64,000 nucleotides of DNA from Spongiibacter nanhainus (GCF_016132545.1 NZ_CP066167.1:3346001-3410000); one strand, 5' to 3'; positions 1 to 9,983 are shown, counted from the stretch's first letter. The notes: generated by a model not told the origin, from the sequence alone. Numbers and translations: made by a program.

Positions 1-84
1 CCAGCCGCAGTTGGGGCCACCGGGGGCAACGGCGAAGGCGCTTGAGCTAGCGATAAAAGCAGAAGCAATAAGCAATTTTTTCAT
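1..84 (-). CDS. Partial: N-terminus of a small exported protein (DUF3015-like)
   Basis: Only the first 28 codons lie in the window; the gene runs off the left edge. The start is a Lys-rich MKKLLIASAF followed by a hydrophobic stretch and an SAFA-type signal peptidase I site, so the product is predicted to be periplasmic. The mature protein begins with APGGPNCGW, which resembles the start of DUF3015 proteins (small periplasmic proteins of unknown function that begin with a PG..CGWG motif). Too little is visible to confirm the family. It lies downstream of pnp on the same strand but is separated by about 217 nt and a candidate terminator. Confidence 0.6.
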   Translation of the reverse strand, partial: MKKLLIASAFIASSSAFAVAPGGPNCGW

Positions 85-262
85 GGTGAATCCTCTTTCG
101 ATTGTTGTGATATTTCCTTAAACCGCAGGCTAAGACTACCACAAGCAAGTGACGTGTCTAGAGACGAAAACACCAGAGGGAAATGATAATTTTATGAAGG
201 CTGCGATCATTGTGAGCGCAGTTAACTACTAATAAGGAGGGATAATTCAGGAGGAGTGAAGA

Positions 263-292
263 CCCCACGCAGTGACGATACACCGCGTGGGG
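263..292 (-). terminator. Stem-loop after pnp, candidate terminator
   Basis: CCCCACGC and GCGTGGGG form a perfect 8-bp GC-rich stem with a 14-nt loop, 9 nt beyond the pnp stop codon. The following minus-strand sequence is pyrimidine-rich but has no clean U-run, so intrinsic termination is plausible rather than certain. Confidence 0.45.
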
Positions 293-301
293 GGGAAGCG
301 C

Positions 302-2428
302 TTATTCAGCCTCTGTGGCTGACGGCTCTTGATCAGCCGCTTCAGCAGCCGCTTCTTTCATGGACAGTTTGATCCGGCCGCGCTGATCGACATCCAGCAC
401 TTTGACCTTCACTTCCTGACCTTCTTTCAGGTAGTCGTTGACATTCTCGACCCGCTCTTCAGAGATCTGAGAGATGTGCACCAGACCGTCTTTGCCGGGG
501 AGAATGGTCACGAATGCACCGAAGTCGACGATGCGCGCCACAGTACCGGTATAGATCTCGCCTATTTCCGCCTCAGCAGTAATGGCAAGAATCCGGTCCA
601 CGGCGGCGTCGCGAGATTCGGCGCTGGCGCCGTAAACCCGCACAGTGCCATCGTCTTCAATATCAATTTGCGCTTCGGTTTCTTCGCAGATGCTGCGAAT
701 AGTCGCGCCGCCTTTACCGATAATGTCGCGAATCTTGTCGGCTTCCACCTTCATGATGTGCATGCTGGGTGCATTGTCCGACACGCCTTCACGGGATTGG
801 GCGAGAACCTGATTCATCTGACCGAGGATATGCAGTCGCGCCTGTTGCGCCTGCTCCAGAGCGATTTCCATGATCTTCTGGGTAATACCCTCGATTTTGA
901 TATCCATCTGCAGCGCAGTGATACCGTCGGCGGTACCGGCCACTTTAAAGTCCATATCGCCGAGGTGGTCTTCGTCACCCAGAATATCGGTCAACACGGC
1001 AAAGTTATCGCCGTCTTTCACCAGACCCATAGCGATACCGGCAACCGGTGCCTTCAGAGGCACACCCGCATCCATCAGCGACAGGCTACCCACGCAGACT
1101 GAGGCCATGGAGCTGGAACCGTTTGACTCAGTGATCTCAGAGACAACACGAATGGTGTAGGGGAACTCTTCAGCGCTGGGCAATACCGCAGCCAGACCGC
1201 GACGCGCCAGACGGCCGTGACCGATTTCACGACGCCCAGTGCCGCCCATACGACCACACTCGCCCACCGAGTAAGGGGGGAAATTGTAGTGCAGCATAAA
1301 GTTATCTTTGCGCTCGCCTTCCAGCGCGTCAATCAACTGCGCATCGCGAGTAGTACCCAAAGTGGCCACACCAATGGCCTGAGTCTCACCACGGGTAAAC
1401 AGCGCTGAACCGTGGGCGCTGTTAAGCATACCCACTTCTACAGCGATAGGGCGCACTGTACGGCTGTCGCGACCATCGATACGGGGCTCGCCGTTGAGAA
1501 TGCGCTGACGCACAATCTGCTTTTCCAGTTTGCCAAAGGCCGCTTTGACTTCGTCAGCGTCGAACTGCGGTGCATCGCCACTGGCCAACTGTGCCACAGC
1601 TTGCTCACGCAGCTCGCCAACTTTGGCGTAACGGGCCATTTTGTCAGTGATGCGATAGGCCTCACCCAGACCGTCTTTAATCTGTGCCGCTACCGCTTCA
1701 TTCAATGCGGTATTTTCCGGCTCGGGCTGCCATTCCCAAGCGGGTTTACTCGCCTCGGCAGCCAGCTCTTGGATGACCTTAACGACGGCTTGCATTTCCT
1801 GGTGGGCATACAACACCGCACCCAGCATTTGATCTTCGCTGAGCTGGTCCGCTTCGGACTCAACCATCAGTACCGCGTCCTGGGTACCGGCAACCACCAT
1901 ATCCAGCAGGCTGTCTTTCAACTGGGCGTAGCTGGGGTTAAGCAAATAGCCGTCCTGGGCGGTAAAGCCAACCCGAGCCGCGCCGATAGGACCGGCAAAG
2001 GGAATACCGGAAATCGCCAGCGCCGCTGAGGTACCAATCAAGGCGGCGATATCGGGGTCCACGTCCTTCTCGGAGGACATCACTGTGCAGACCACCTGGA
2101 CTTCATTTTTGAAGCCATTGGGGAACAGCGGGCGGATAGGACGGTCGATCAAACGCGAGGTCAGGGTTTCCTTCTCGGAGGGACGACCTTCACGCTTAAA
2201 GAAGCCGCCGGGAATTTTACCGGCAGAGTAGGTCCGCTCCTGGTAGTGGACGGACAACGGGAAAAAGTCTTGGTCGGGTTTTGCGCTCTTTGCACCGACG
2301 ACTGTACACAGCACTTGTGTTTTGCCGATGGTGACCAGAACAGCGCCGGTGGCCTGTCTGGCAATGCGACCCGTTTCCAGGGTGACGGTTTGCTCGCCCC
2401 ACTGGAACGTTTTAGTCACGGGATTCAC
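302..2428 (-). CDS. pnp: Polyribonucleotide nucleotidyltransferase (PNPase)
   Basis: 3'-5' phosphorolytic exoribonuclease of the RNA degradosome; it can also add 3' tails. The 708 residues match the usual length. Order: RNase PH domain 1 (about 12-145), helical linker, RNase PH domain 2 (about 320-480, with the [11 protein letters not shown] stretch), KH domain ([16 protein letters not shown], about 555-615) and an S1 domain to about 690, then a short acidic tail. It follows rpsO by 74 nt that contain a stem-loop, the arrangement in which E. coli pnp is autoregulated through RNase III cleavage of its leader. No truncation or unusual residues seen. Confidence 0.98.
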   Translation of the reverse strand: MNPVTKTFQWGEQTVTLETGRIARQATGAVLVTIGKTQVLCTVVGAKSAKPDQDFFPLSVHYQERTYSAGKIPGGFFKREGRPSEKETLTSRLIDRPIRPLFPNGFKNEVQVVCTVMSSEKDVDPDIAALIGTSAALAISGIPFAGPIGAARVGFTAQDGYLLNPSYAQLKDSLLDMVVAGTQDAVLMVESEADQLSEDQMLGAVLYAHQEMQAVVKVIQELAAEASKPAWEWQPEPENTALNEAVAAQIKDGLGEAYRITDKMARYAKVGELREQAVAQLASGDAPQFDADEVKAAFGKLEKQIVRQRILNGEPRIDGRDSRTVRPIAVEVGMLNSAHGSALFTRGETQAIGVATLGTTRDAQLIDALEGERKDNFMLHYNFPPYSVGECGRMGGTGRREIGHGRLARRGLAAVLPSAEEFPYTIRVVSEITESNGSSSMASVCVGSLSLMDAGVPLKAPVAGIAMGLVKDGDNFAVLTDILGDEDHLGDMDFKVAGTADGITALQMDIKIEGITQKIMEIALEQAQQARLHILGQMNQVLAQSREGVSDNAPSMHIMKVEADKIRDIIGKGGATIRSICEETEAQIDIEDDGTVRVYGASAESRDAAVDRILAITAEAEIGEIYTGTVARIVDFGAFVTILPGKDGLVHISQISEERVENVNDYLKEGQEVKVKVLDVDQRGRIKLSMKEAAAEAADQEPSATEAE

Positions 2429-2465
2429 TGAAATTTCCTCCCTATACAGGGGTTTAAAAAGTACA

Positions 2466-2486
2466 AGGGGGCCTTTGGGGCCCCCT
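2466..2486 (-). terminator. Stem-loop between rpsO and pnp
   Basis: AGGGGGCC and GGCCCCCT pair perfectly around a 5-nt loop, 16 nt after the rpsO stop. On the minus strand it is followed by a discontinuous T-rich stretch (TTGTACTTTTT). It could be a leaky rpsO terminator or an RNA-processing/3'-protection hairpin, as in the E. coli rpsO-pnp spacer. Confidence 0.5.
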
Positions 2487-2502
2487 CAACTGATGCTCTT
2501 TA

Positions 2503-2772
2503 TTAGCGACGCAGGCCTAGACGTTTAATCAGATCGCTGTAGCGAGCCTGGTCTTTTTGCTTGAGGTAATCCAGCAGCTTGCGGCGTTGGTTTACCATGC
2601 GGATCAATCCGCGACGCGAGTGGTGATCTTTTTTGTGGCCAGAAAAGTGGCTCTGCAGCTTGTTGATGTTAACGGTCAACAGTGCCACCTGGACTTCCGG
2701 CGAGCCGGTGTCACCCTCAGCGGTCTGGTATTCTTTTACTACTTCTGCTTTTTCTGCAGCAGACAATGCCAT
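2503..2772 (-). CDS. rpsO: 30S ribosomal protein S15
   Basis: Primary 16S rRNA-binding protein of the 30S platform. 89 residues, the standard length, with family hallmarks [12 protein letters not shown] near residue 22 and the [16 protein letters not shown] block near 44-58 that contacts 16S rRNA. It lies between truB and pnp as in most gammaproteobacteria. A good AGAGGAAAA ribosome-binding site precedes the ATG. The 187-nt spacer to truB could hold its own promoter, but none is clear. Confidence 0.98.
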   Translation of the reverse strand: MALSAAEKAEVVKEYQTAEGDTGSPEVQVALLTVNINKLQSHFSGHKKDHHSRRGLIRMVNQRRKLLDYLKQKDQARYSDLIKRLGLRR

Positions 2773-2959
2773 AGTCTTTTCCTCTTTATGTTATGCGGTT
2801 AACAACGAGCCTGCCCGCGCATAACTACAGACAGGTTCGGGGAAGAAAACTCGCGCTAGGCGCTGCTCTCCCCACTGTTGATTGCAAACGGAATTTGCAA
2901 ATTAGATACGGACGGCGCTACCGCCCGGCGGCGGATTATCACATATTTGCCAGCCGCTG

Positions 2960-3889
2960 TTAAGACGCAGCTGAAATCAAGCGCTTGGGAGCTACACGGC
3001 CATCGTCAAGAATATCGCCGATGCCCAAAAACACGCCATCCGGGCCCTGTAGTCGCACCGGCCCCTTGAGCGGTGCCGACGGCACCTGTACCGGCTGCCC
3101 CTGACTGAGGTAATGGGCCGCCGTCTCACCAAGCTCACAGAGGGAAAGGTGCTCCAGACCGGCATCCACTGGTAGCAATAGTTCATCCAGCTCGGCAAAG
3201 GCCTGTCGATCTCGCAGCGCCTGAATAGCGTCGATTGAATAGGCTTGATCCAGCGCAAATGGCCCGGCGGCACTGCGGCGTAACTGCCCAACGTAGGCCC
3301 CGGTTTCCAGGGTCGCCCCCAAGTCCTCGGCGAGACTGCGAATATAGGTGCCCTTGCTGCAATGCACCAACACATCGGCCTCAGCGCGGCGACCGGGGCG
3401 AAAATCGAGCAGTTCGAAACGACTGATCTCAACGTCGCGAGCCTTACGCTCCACTTCAATACCCTGGCGAGCCAGCTGGTAGAGGGGTTTGCCATCGCGC
3501 TTTAGAGCGGAGTACATGGGCGGCACTTGGGATATCCGCCCCCTGAGCCCCTGCATCGCCCCTTCAACATCGGCGGCTGTCAAGGCAGAGGCATCTCCTT
3601 CATCTACCACCTCGCCTTCGGCGTCGCCCGTACTGCGCCGCTCGCCAAAAACAAAAGTGCTGAGGTAACCCTTATCAGCATCGAGGAGAAACTGGGAAAA
3701 CTTGGTGGCTTCACCGAAGCAAATTGGCAACACCCCGGTAGCCAGCGGATCCAGTGCGCCGGTATGGCCGGCTTTACTGGCATTGTAGATCGCCCGGCAT
3801 ACCACCATGGCGCCATTTGAGGATTTGCCCGCAGGTTTGTCCAAAACAAGAATGCCGCTGACCGGGCGACCCTTTCGACGTCGAGCCAC
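2960..3889 (-). CDS. truB: tRNA pseudouridine(55) synthase
   Basis: Makes pseudouridine 55 in the T-loop of elongator tRNAs. 309 residues. The catalytic aspartate is Asp47 in GHTGALDPLATGVLP, the TruB signature. The RNA-binding stretch CSKGTYIRSLAEDLG follows in the middle, and the C-terminal part has a PUA-like domain (LKGPVRLQGPDGVFLGIG). The Lys/Arg-rich N-terminus MARRRKGRP is typical. Located between rbfA (67 nt upstream) and rpsO in the nusA-infB operon. Confidence 0.97.
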   Translation of the reverse strand: MARRRKGRPVSGILVLDKPAGKSSNGAMVVCRAIYNASKAGHTGALDPLATGVLPICFGEATKFSQFLLDADKGYLSTFVFGERRSTGDAEGEVVDEGDASALTAADVEGAMQGLRGRISQVPPMYSALKRDGKPLYQLARQGIEVERKARDVEISRFELLDFRPGRRAEADVLVHCSKGTYIRSLAEDLGATLETGAYVGQLRRSAAGPFALDQAYSIDAIQALRDRQAFAELDELLLPVDAGLEHLSLCELGETAAHYLSQGQPVQVPSAPLKGPVRLQGPDGVFLGIGDILDDGRVAPKRLISAAS

Positions 3890-3956
3890 TGCGTCTCTCT
3901 CTGATAGTGTTTTTAGGCGAAGTTAGGTTTGCTGGCAACAGGCGCCGAAGGGCGAC

Positions 3957-4340
3957 TTAGTCGTCGTTGTCGGCATTGCGACTGCGGTCGGACTCCACCG
4001 CGCGCTGGATCAGATTACTGAGATGCTGACCGCGACCGATGGAGGAATCAAAGTAAAACCGTAACTGGGGTGTGGTGCGGGCGTTGTTGACCCGGGCAAT
4101 CTGGCTGCGCAGAAAACCCGCCGCCTTATTGAGCGCTGCAATCGACTCTGCGGCAGACTCAGCGTCGTCTTTACCCATTACCGTAACGTAGATCTTGGCA
4201 TGACTGAGGTCGCGACTCACCTCGGCATCGGTGACAGACACCATGCCGATGCGGGGGTCGCGGAGTTCCATCTGAATCAGTGTACCCAACTCCCGCTTGA
4301 GAAAGTCACTAATACGATCGGTACGGCTAAATTCTTTCAC
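3957..4340 (-). CDS. rbfA: 30S ribosome-binding factor A
   Basis: Single KH-fold protein that binds immature 30S subunits and helps 16S rRNA 5'-end maturation and cold adaptation. 127 residues. Motifs: RTDRISDFLKRELGTLIQ at the N-terminus, DPRIGMVSVT, and LRFYFDSSIGRGQHLSNLI near the C-terminus, all standard for RbfA. It begins 29 nt after the infB stop, consistent with cotranscription and translational coupling in the rimP-nusA-infB-rbfA-truB operon. Confidence 0.96.
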   Translation of the reverse strand: MKEFSRTDRISDFLKRELGTLIQMELRDPRIGMVSVTDAEVSRDLSHAKIYVTVMGKDDAESAAESIAALNKAAGFLRSQIARVNNARTTPQLRFYFDSSIGRGQHLSNLIQRAVESDRSRNADNDD

Positions 4341-4369
4341 TGATTCGCTCCGGATGGCCGGCAGCCCTA

Positions 4370-7225
4370 TTACAGGCTGCGGGCAATCTCCTTGACCTCA
4401 AAGACTTCGATCTTATCGCCAGGCTTCACATCCTTGTAGTTTTTCACACCGATACCGCACTCCAGCCCGGACTTCACTTCGGTGGCGTCGTCTTTGAAGC
4501 GGCGCAGGGACTCGAGTTCACCCTCGTAAATCACCACATCCTCGCGCAAAACCCGGATCGGCTTGCTGCGGTAAACCGTGCCTTCCACCACCATACAACC
4601 GGCGATATCGCCAAACTTGGGTGAGCGGAATACATCGCGAACCTCGGCAACACCAACGATTTCCTCGCGCATTTCTGGGCTGAGCATACCACTCAGGGCC
4701 TGTTTTACATCGTCGATCAAGTCATAGATCACGCTGTAGTAACGCAGGTCTACACCTTCGTTTTCGGCGGTCTTACGCGCCGAACCGTCGGCCCGGACAT
4801 TGAAACCAAACATGACCGCACCGGCTGTAACCGCAAGGTTAACGTCAGTTTCGGTGATACCACCGACACCGCCAGAGACGATATTGACCTTCACTTCGTC
4901 GTTACCGATGTCCAAAAGTGCGCCCTGAATGGCCTCTAGAGACCCGCGCACATCAGCCTTGACCACGACATTCAAAGTCTTGCGTTCACCGGCCTCCATG
5001 CTCTCAAACATTTTGTCGAGCTTGGCGGCTTGCTGACGCTTCATTTTGTTATCGCGCTCCCGCTCCTGGCGGAAATCAGCCACTTCCCGGGCACGCTTGT
5101 CGTTCTCAACCACAACAAAGTTATCGCCGGCCTCGGGAGTGCCATCCAAACCGAGAATCTCTACCGGAATAGACGGACCTGCGGTTTTCACCGGCTTGCC
5201 GTTTTCGTCAAGCATGGCCCGCACGCGACCGTAGCACTGCCCAGCCAGCACGATGTCGCCCTGGTTCAGGGTACCGTTCTGGATCAGCAGCGAAGCCACT
5301 GCACCGCGGCCTTTGTCCAGGCGCGATTCGATAACCATGCCCTGGGCCGGCACATCGGCGGCCGCTTTCAATTCCAGCAATTCTGACTGCAGCAAAATGG
5401 CGTCCAGCAACTCGTCGATGCCGTCACCGGTATGTGCAGAGACATAACAGAACTGGGTATCGCCGCCCCACTCTTCGGGGATAACGTCTTTGGCGGCCAG
5501 CTCGTTCTTGACGCGATCGGGATCGACGCCTTCTTTATCCATCTTATTGACCGCCACCACGATGGGCACTTCAGCGGCACGAGCGTGGGCGATAGCTTCC
5601 TCGGTTTGCGGCATAACACCATCGTCAGCGGCAACAACCAGGATGACGATATCTGTACTCTTGGCACCCCGTGCACGCATCGCGGTAAAGGCGGCGTGAC
5701 CCGGAGTATCCAGGAAAGTAATCATGCCGTGACCGGTTTCAACGTGGTAGGCACCAATGTGCTGGGTAATACCGCCAGCTTCGCCACTGGCTACCTTGGC
5801 CTTGCGAATATGGTCAAGCAGTGAGGTCTTACCGTGGTCGACGTGACCCATCACGGTGACCACAGGTGCGCGTTGCTCCAGCGTACCCTCACTCTGAGAA
5901 ACCAATGTTTCTTCCAGTGCTTCCTCAACAGCGTCTTCGGAGACCAGTTTGACCTTGTGGCCCATCTCTTCGACGACCAGCTGCGCAGTTTCCTGATCAA
6001 TAGGCTGGTTGATGGTAACCATCATGCCCATTTTCATCAGTTCTTTAATCACTTCAGCCGCCTTGACCTTCATCTGCTGGCCGAGCTCACTGGCATCGGT
6101 AGTCTCGCCAATAGCGACTTCGTAGACGATTTTCTCAGTCGGCGCCTGGAAGCCGTGACGCTGGGCATCATCAGGTAATTTCAGCGTCTTCTTCTTACGG
6201 CGACCGCCGCCCTTACCGGCGAAATCATCGCCGAACTCATCGCGACCTTTGCCCTTACCTTTGCCGCGACGGCGCGGACGATCGTCGTCGTCTTTAGCCG
6301 GAGCATTGCGCAGGTGGCGCGGGCCTTTCGACTCGTTCTCTTTAGCCTTTTTCTTGCGCTCGGCTTCTCGCTCTTCCTCTTCCCGGCGCTTAGCCTCAAG
6401 AGCGGCAGCACGGCGCTCACGCTCGCGCTCCTCTTCTTCTTTACGGCGCAAAATGGCGCGCTGGCGAAGAATCTCAGGATCGATTTCCAGCGGGTCTTGG
6501 GGCGCGGGCTCAGCCTCTTTTTTCTCGGCTTCAGGCTCTGGCTGAGCGGCTTCAGATTCTGCCTGTTCGGCTGCCTCTTTTGATGCCTCCGATGCCTCGG
6601 CCGCCGATACTTCAGCAGCGGGCTCACTAGCCGCTTCTTCCTTCTCTGCCTGCTCGGCCTGTTGTTTGACTTCTTGCTCGTCGTCCTTGGCAGGCGCCTC
6701 TTCTGCTACCGGCTCTGCGGATTCTTCCGCGGCGCTTTCCTGCTCAGGTTCCGCAACCGGCTCAGGCTCTGCTGCTGCATCAGCTTCCGCGGTAACTTCA
6801 GCTGCTTCTGCCTCAACGGGAGCGCTGTCAGCCTCGGCGGCAACCTGCGGCGCCTCTGCAGTATCTTCTGCCTGCAGTTCTTCCTGCTGTGCTCTTTCGG
6901 CTTCTTCCTCAGCAGCCAGCTCAGCCGGGTCGCGCTTAACGTAGGTACGCTTTTTACGGACTTCAATATTGACGGTCTTTTTACCCGCACCCGACCCTGT
7001 CTTCAGCTTGCTGATGGTCTTGCGCTTGAGAGTAATCTTGCGGGGAGCCTCGGTGGATTCACCGTGGCTGCGCTTAAGAAAAGTCAGCAGGGTTTGTTTG
7101 TCTTCATCAGACACAGCCTGATCGGCCGAGCTGTGGGACAACCCCGCTTCCTTCATTTGCCGCAACAACCGGTCGACAGGTGCGCCCACGGTTTCGGCAA
7201 GCTGGCTCACGGTAACTTCAGCCAT
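4370..7225 (-). CDS. infB: Translation initiation factor IF-2
   Basis: GTPase that places fMet-tRNA on the 30S P site and promotes subunit joining. 951 residues, longer than E. coli IF2 (890) because the linker between N-terminal and G domains is expanded. Visible: IF2 N-terminal domain (residues 1-55), a long Glu/Ala/Lys-rich low-complexity region (about 85-330), a basic [14 protein letters not shown] stretch, G domain with GHVDHGKT near 460, DTPGH and NKMD, then the C-terminal tRNA-binding domains. The repetitive Ala/Glu codons create long spurious open frames on the other strand around 6.2-7.4 kb. Internal starts giving shorter IF2 forms are known in E. coli; this was not resolved here. 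Confidence 0.98.
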   Translation of the reverse strand: MAEVTVSQLAETVGAPVDRLLRQMKEAGLSHSSADQAVSDEDKQTLLTFLKRSHGESTEAPRKITLKRKTISKLKTGSGAGKKTVNIEVRKKRTYVKRDPAELAAEEEAERAQQEELQAEDTAEAPQVAAEADSAPVEAEAAEVTAEADAAAEPEPVAEPEQESAAEESAEPVAEEAPAKDDEQEVKQQAEQAEKEEAASEPAAEVSAAEASEASKEAAEQAESEAAQPEPEAEKKEAEPAPQDPLEIDPEILRQRAILRRKEEEERERERRAAALEAKRREEEEREAERKKKAKENESKGPRHLRNAPAKDDDDRPRRRGKGKGKGRDEFGDDFAGKGGGRRKKKTLKLPDDAQRHGFQAPTEKIVYEVAIGETTDASELGQQMKVKAAEVIKELMKMGMMVTINQPIDQETAQLVVEEMGHKVKLVSEDAVEEALEETLVSQSEGTLEQRAPVVTVMGHVDHGKTSLLDHIRKAKVASGEAGGITQHIGAYHVETGHGMITFLDTPGHAAFTAMRARGAKSTDIVILVVAADDGVMPQTEEAIAHARAAEVPIVVAVNKMDKEGVDPDRVKNELAAKDVIPEEWGGDTQFCYVSAHTGDGIDELLDAILLQSELLELKAAADVPAQGMVIESRLDKGRGAVASLLIQNGTLNQGDIVLAGQCYGRVRAMLDENGKPVKTAGPSIPVEILGLDGTPEAGDNFVVVENDKRAREVADFRQERERDNKMKRQQAAKLDKMFESMEAGERKTLNVVVKADVRGSLEAIQGALLDIGNDEVKVNIVSGGVGGITETDVNLAVTAGAVMFGFNVRADGSARKTAENEGVDLRYYSVIYDLIDDVKQALSGMLSPEMREEIVGVAEVRDVFRSPKFGDIAGCMVVEGTVYRSKPIRVLREDVVIYEGELESLRRFKDDATEVKSGLECGIGVKNYKDVKPGDKIEVFEVKEIARSL

Positions 7226-7255
7226 TCATCATTCTCCCTAAACTGTTTCTACGCT

Positions 7256-8758
7256 TCAGCTGGCCGATTCGTCTTCGTCGGCAAACCAGGGCGCCCGGGC
7301 GGTCATAATCAACTCTGCCGCCCGCTCTTCAGTTATTTCGTCGATGTCGAGAAGATCCTCTACAGCCTGTTCGGCGAGGTCTTCCATCGTGACAATGCCA
7401 CGGCTGGCAAGGATAAACGCTAAGTGTTTCTCCATGCCTTCCATGGTAAGCAAATCTTCTGCCGGCTCGGCGCTATCCAGTTGTTCCTCACTGGCAATCG
7501 CCTGGGTCAAAAGTGCATCTTTAGCCCGGGCGCGCAGCTCCTGGGCAATATCTTCGTCAAAGCCTTCAATCGTCACCATCTCTTCCATGGGAACGTAAGC
7601 CACTTCTTCAAGCGTGGTAAAGCCCTCTTCAACCAGCACTACCGCGACGTCTTCGTCGACATCCAGCGCATTCATGAAGGTTTCAACGATTTGCACGGAC
7701 TCCTGTTCGTGCTTCTCGGCCATCTCTTCAATGCTCATCACATTGATGGTCCAGCCGGTCAACTCACTGGCCAATCGCACATTCTGGCCTGCGCGACCAA
7801 TAGCCTGGGCCAGATTCTCTTCCACCACACCAACGTCCATAGTGTGGGTGTCTTCATCTACGACGATGGATTCGACTTCCGCCGGCGCCATGGCATTGAT
7901 CACCAATTGGGCGGGGTTGTCGTCCCACAGAATAATGTCGACGCGCTCATTGCCCAGCTCTCCGGACACGGCCTGCACCCGGGAGCCCCGCATACCGACA
8001 CAGGCACCCACGGGGTCAATGCGACCGTCGTTGGTTTTCACGGCAATTTTTGCCCGAGAACCTGGATCCCGCGCTGCGGCGCGAATTTCGATAACCTCTT
8101 CAGAGACTTCGGGCACTTCAATTTTGAACAGCTCGATCAGCATCTCAGAGCAGGCGCGGCTGAGGAACAGCTGGGGACCACGCGCCTCCGGACGGACATC
8201 TGCCAGGATTGCCCGAACCCGATCATTAATACGAAAAACTTCACGGCCGACCAACTCTTCCCGGGGCAACAGTGCTTCGGCATTGCCACCCAGATCGACA
8301 ATAATACTGTCCCGGGTCACTTTTTTAACCGTGCCGTTGACCAACTCGCCGACGCGATCCAGGTACTCTTCAACCACCTGGGCGCGCTCGGCTTCCCGGA
8401 CTTTCTGCACAATAACCTGCTTCGCGGTCTGGGCAGCAATACGGCCAAACTCGACATTTTCCACACGCTCTTCGTAGACGTCGCCAGCCTGCAGACTGGC
8501 GTCCACCTCGTGGGCCTCTTCCAGTGTGAACTGGGTGCCCAAAAGCGCCATTTCGTCATCGGGCATTACCAGCCAACGGCGATAGGTCTCGTAGTCGCCG
8601 GACTCGCGATCGATAACCACGCGGATATCGGAGTCTTCTTCGTAGCGCTTCTTGGTGGCAGTGGCCAAAGCTTGCTCCATAGCTTCAAAGATGATGTCTT
8701 TTGACACCCCCTTCTCGTTGGAAACCGCTTCTACTACCAGCAAAATTTCTTTGCTCAT
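7256..8758 (-). CDS. nusA: Transcription termination/antitermination factor NusA
   Basis: RNA polymerase-associated factor that modulates pausing, intrinsic termination and antitermination. 500 residues, the full gammaproteobacterial length. N-terminal RNAP-binding domain (1-130), S1 domain (about 135-200), two KH domains ([14 protein letters not shown] and [13 protein letters not shown]), and two acidic C-terminal repeats with helix-hairpin-helix-like EGF and EGM segments (about 350-495). Lies 71 nt after rimP. In E. coli NusA represses its own operon through terminators in the leader; the tandem terminators upstream of rimP here would allow the same. Confidence 0.98.
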   Translation of the reverse strand: MSKEILLVVEAVSNEKGVSKDIIFEAMEQALATATKKRYEEDSDIRVVIDRESGDYETYRRWLVMPDDEMALLGTQFTLEEAHEVDASLQAGDVYEERVENVEFGRIAAQTAKQVIVQKVREAERAQVVEEYLDRVGELVNGTVKKVTRDSIIVDLGGNAEALLPREELVGREVFRINDRVRAILADVRPEARGPQLFLSRACSEMLIELFKIEVPEVSEEVIEIRAAARDPGSRAKIAVKTNDGRIDPVGACVGMRGSRVQAVSGELGNERVDIILWDDNPAQLVINAMAPAEVESIVVDEDTHTMDVGVVEENLAQAIGRAGQNVRLASELTGWTINVMSIEEMAEKHEQESVQIVETFMNALDVDEDVAVVLVEEGFTTLEEVAYVPMEEMVTIEGFDEDIAQELRARAKDALLTQAIASEEQLDSAEPAEDLLTMEGMEKHLAFILASRGIVTMEDLAEQAVEDLLDIDEITEERAAELIMTARAPWFADEDESAS

Positions 8759-8829
8759 TGTCCGCCTCTTACTCTTCGCCGGCCAAACTCATGTGCGTTA
8801 ACATTGCACCTCACACGCGCATCAATGCG

Positions 8830-9285
8830 CTAAAACTGAGGCACCACCTTTGCTTTGTCGATCTGGTCAAAGGGCAGCAGATACTCTTCGTCATCTACCC
8901 TTATCACTACATCATCGTTCTCTACCCCGACCAGACGCCCCTGAAATTTCCGGCGCCCCTCGAAGGCCATCCGCAAGCGGACACTGACATCACTGCCGAC
9001 GTACCGCGAAAACTGATCTAGCGAGTACAGTGGCCGGTCCATCCCCGGCGAAGACACCTCCAGGGTGTACTCACCCGCGATTGGATCTTCCACATCCAGC
9101 ACGCCACTCACCTGATGACTGACTTTGGCACAGTCATCCACGGTGACACCCTGCTCACCATCTATGTAGACTCGCAGCATGGCTTTACGACCGTGGGACT
9201 GGTAATCCACACCCCACAGCTCAAAACCCAGAGCCTCGACACCGGGTCGCAAAATACTTTCAAGACTGAGTGCTTTACTGCTCAA
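8830..9285 (-). CDS. rimP: Ribosome maturation factor RimP
   Basis: Assists late 30S subunit assembly. 151 residues, normal length. N-terminal alpha/beta domain with LGFELWGVDY and RVYIDGEQGVTVDDCAKVS; the linker EVSSPGMDRPL is the family signature; the C-terminal domain is SH3-like. First protein-coding gene of the nusA-infB operon. The upstream 588 nt to tRNA-Leu contain a strong sigma70 promoter and two intrinsic terminators, annotated separately, and no recognisable tRNA-Met (metY) gene, unlike E. coli. Confidence 0.96.
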   Translation of the reverse strand: MSSKALSLESILRPGVEALGFELWGVDYQSHGRKAMLRVYIDGEQGVTVDDCAKVSHQVSGVLDVEDPIAGEYTLEVSSPGMDRPLYSLDQFSRYVGSDVSVRLRMAFEGRRKFQGRLVGVENDDVVIRVDDEEYLLPFDQIDKAKVVPQF

Positions 9286-9315
9286 TCGTTCACCCTAGTT
9301 TGTCAGGCCCACCAA

Positions 9316-9337
9316 TAAAAAATGGGCCCAAGGCCCA
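9316..9337 (-). terminator. Leader terminator 2, just upstream of rimP
   Basis: TGGGCC-TTG-GGCCCA hairpin followed by seven T on the minus strand, 31 nt before the rimP start codon. Its position inside the leader suggests regulated termination (attenuation) rather than the end of an operon. Confidence 0.7.
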
Positions 9338-9410
9338 CCTTTGAAAATTCCTGTCGCAGGCCACTGTTGTCGCTGCCTCGAGAACCGGCAACAAACCCAA
9401 CATGGCGATA

Positions 9411-9440
9411 CGAAAAAGCCCCTGCGTAAGGGGCTTTTCG
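9411..9440 (-). terminator. Leader terminator 1 upstream of rimP
   Basis: CGAAAAGCCCC and GGGGCTTTTTCG form a stem of about 11 bp around TTACGCA, with T-rich arms so it can work in either direction. It lies roughly 85 nt downstream of the predicted transcription start and about 75 nt upstream of the second leader terminator. Confidence 0.75.
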
Positions 9441-9525
9441 AAAAATCCATCTGAATACCAAGCGGCGTCGCCCTACGCTAATTCGGCCAGCAGACCCTGC
9501 CGACATAACCGACCCGCTTTCAGGA
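9411..9525 (-). ncRNA. Candidate short leader RNA ending at terminator 1
   Basis: The predicted start (about 9525, 7 nt after a TATAAT box) and the first intrinsic terminator delimit an RNA of about 115 nt without a convincing ORF. It could be an independent small RNA or simply the attenuated leader of rimP-nusA-infB. No known RNA family was recognised. Confidence 0.3.
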
Positions 9526-9531
9526 GGCGAG

Positions 9532-9560
9532 ATTATAGGCATGAGGCCCAGTCAGGTCAA
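9532..9560 (-). promoter_or_regulatory. Strong sigma70 promoter of the rimP-nusA-infB operon
   Basis: TTGACC, 17-nt spacer, perfect TATAAT on the minus strand. This is the best sigma70 match noticed in the window and lies between tRNA-Leu and rimP, about 247 nt upstream of rimP. Confidence 0.75.
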
Positions 9561-9641
9561 GTTGAGACTGGCTGACAAGCGTTATGATCGCGCATAATTT
9601 CAGCGGCTCAACACGCCCCAGACACCTCCCGGCAATACCAC

Positions 9642-9740
9642 CCCGCAGGGCCGAGCGCCAGCGAGTCAACGGGGGACGCAGTCCCACCGTAGGCACATAA
9701 AAAAGGCAGCCATCAGGCTGCCCTCTTTGATTGGTGCCGA
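9642..9740 (-). repeat. Downstream copy of a tRNA-Leu 3'-end/terminator repeat
   Basis: About 99 nt, nearly identical (three visible differences) to 9784-9883. It starts with the last tRNA-Leu bases (TCGGCACCA), continues through the terminator hairpin and about 60 nt further. The repeat period is about 142 nt. The tRNA body is missing from this copy; 43 unrelated nt separate the copies. Confidence 0.85.
9699..9722 (-). terminator. Duplicated intrinsic terminator
   Basis: Same GGCAGCC-TGAT-GGCTGCC hairpin plus six T as the terminator directly behind tRNA-Leu, carried by the downstream repeat copy. Confidence 0.7.
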
Positions 9741-9783
9741 CAAGCGCCACAAGCGCTTGGATGGCGGAGCCCTGCGACGCCAG

Positions 9784-9883
9784 CCCGCAGGGCCGAACGC
9801 CAGTGAGTCAACGGGGGACGCAGTCCCACCGTAGGCACATAAAAAAAGGCAGCCATCAGGCTGCCCTCTTTGATTGGTGCCGA
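9784..9883 (-). repeat. Upstream repeat copy, includes the real tRNA-Leu 3' end
   Basis: The first nine bases on the minus strand belong to the tRNA-Leu acceptor stem/CCA end; the rest is the terminator and about 60 nt of flank, repeated at 9642-9740. Confidence 0.85.
9841..9865 (-). terminator. Intrinsic terminator of tpiA-secG-tRNA-Leu
   Basis: GGCAGCC-TGAT-GGCTGCC stem followed by seven T, 9 nt after the CCA end of tRNA-Leu on the minus strand. Confidence 0.85.
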
Positions 9884-9960
9884 AGGGGGGACTTGAACCC
9901 CCACGAGCTAGGCTCACTACCCCCTCAAGATAGCGTGTCTACCAATTCCACCACTTCGGC
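9875..9960 (-). tRNA. tRNA-Leu (anticodon GAG)
   Basis: 86 nt including an encoded CCA. The acceptor arms GCCGAAG and CTTCGGC pair perfectly, the D-arm is TGGTGGAATTGGTAGACAC-like, the anticodon loop is CTTGAGG (GAG), a long class II variable arm follows, and the T-arm holds GGTTCAAGTCC. It follows secG by 23 nt, so tpiA-secG-tRNA is probably one transcript, the arrangement seen in Pseudomonas. Confidence 0.95.
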
Positions 9961-9983
9961 AATTCTTTTAACCCCGATGTACA

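Noticed and set aside
6249-7423. Long plus-strand open frames opposite infB, one of 253 codons
   Set aside because: They are antisense to the Ala/Glu-rich linker of IF-2; the biased codons avoid stops on the other strand. No family motif.
7424-8704. 426-codon plus-strand open frame opposite nusA
   Set aside because: Antisense to a complete NusA gene with all domains; the translation has no recognisable domain.
9286-9874. metY (tRNA-fMet) gene before rimP as in E. coli
   Set aside because: No cloverleaf or T-arm GGTTCGAAT sequence is found in this spacer; only promoter, terminators and repeats.
9666-9917. Open frames of 60-80 codons next to tRNA-Leu
   Set aside because: They translate tRNA 3'-end and terminator sequence; the two peptides share identical segments only because of the 142-nt repeat, and no ribosome-binding site is present.
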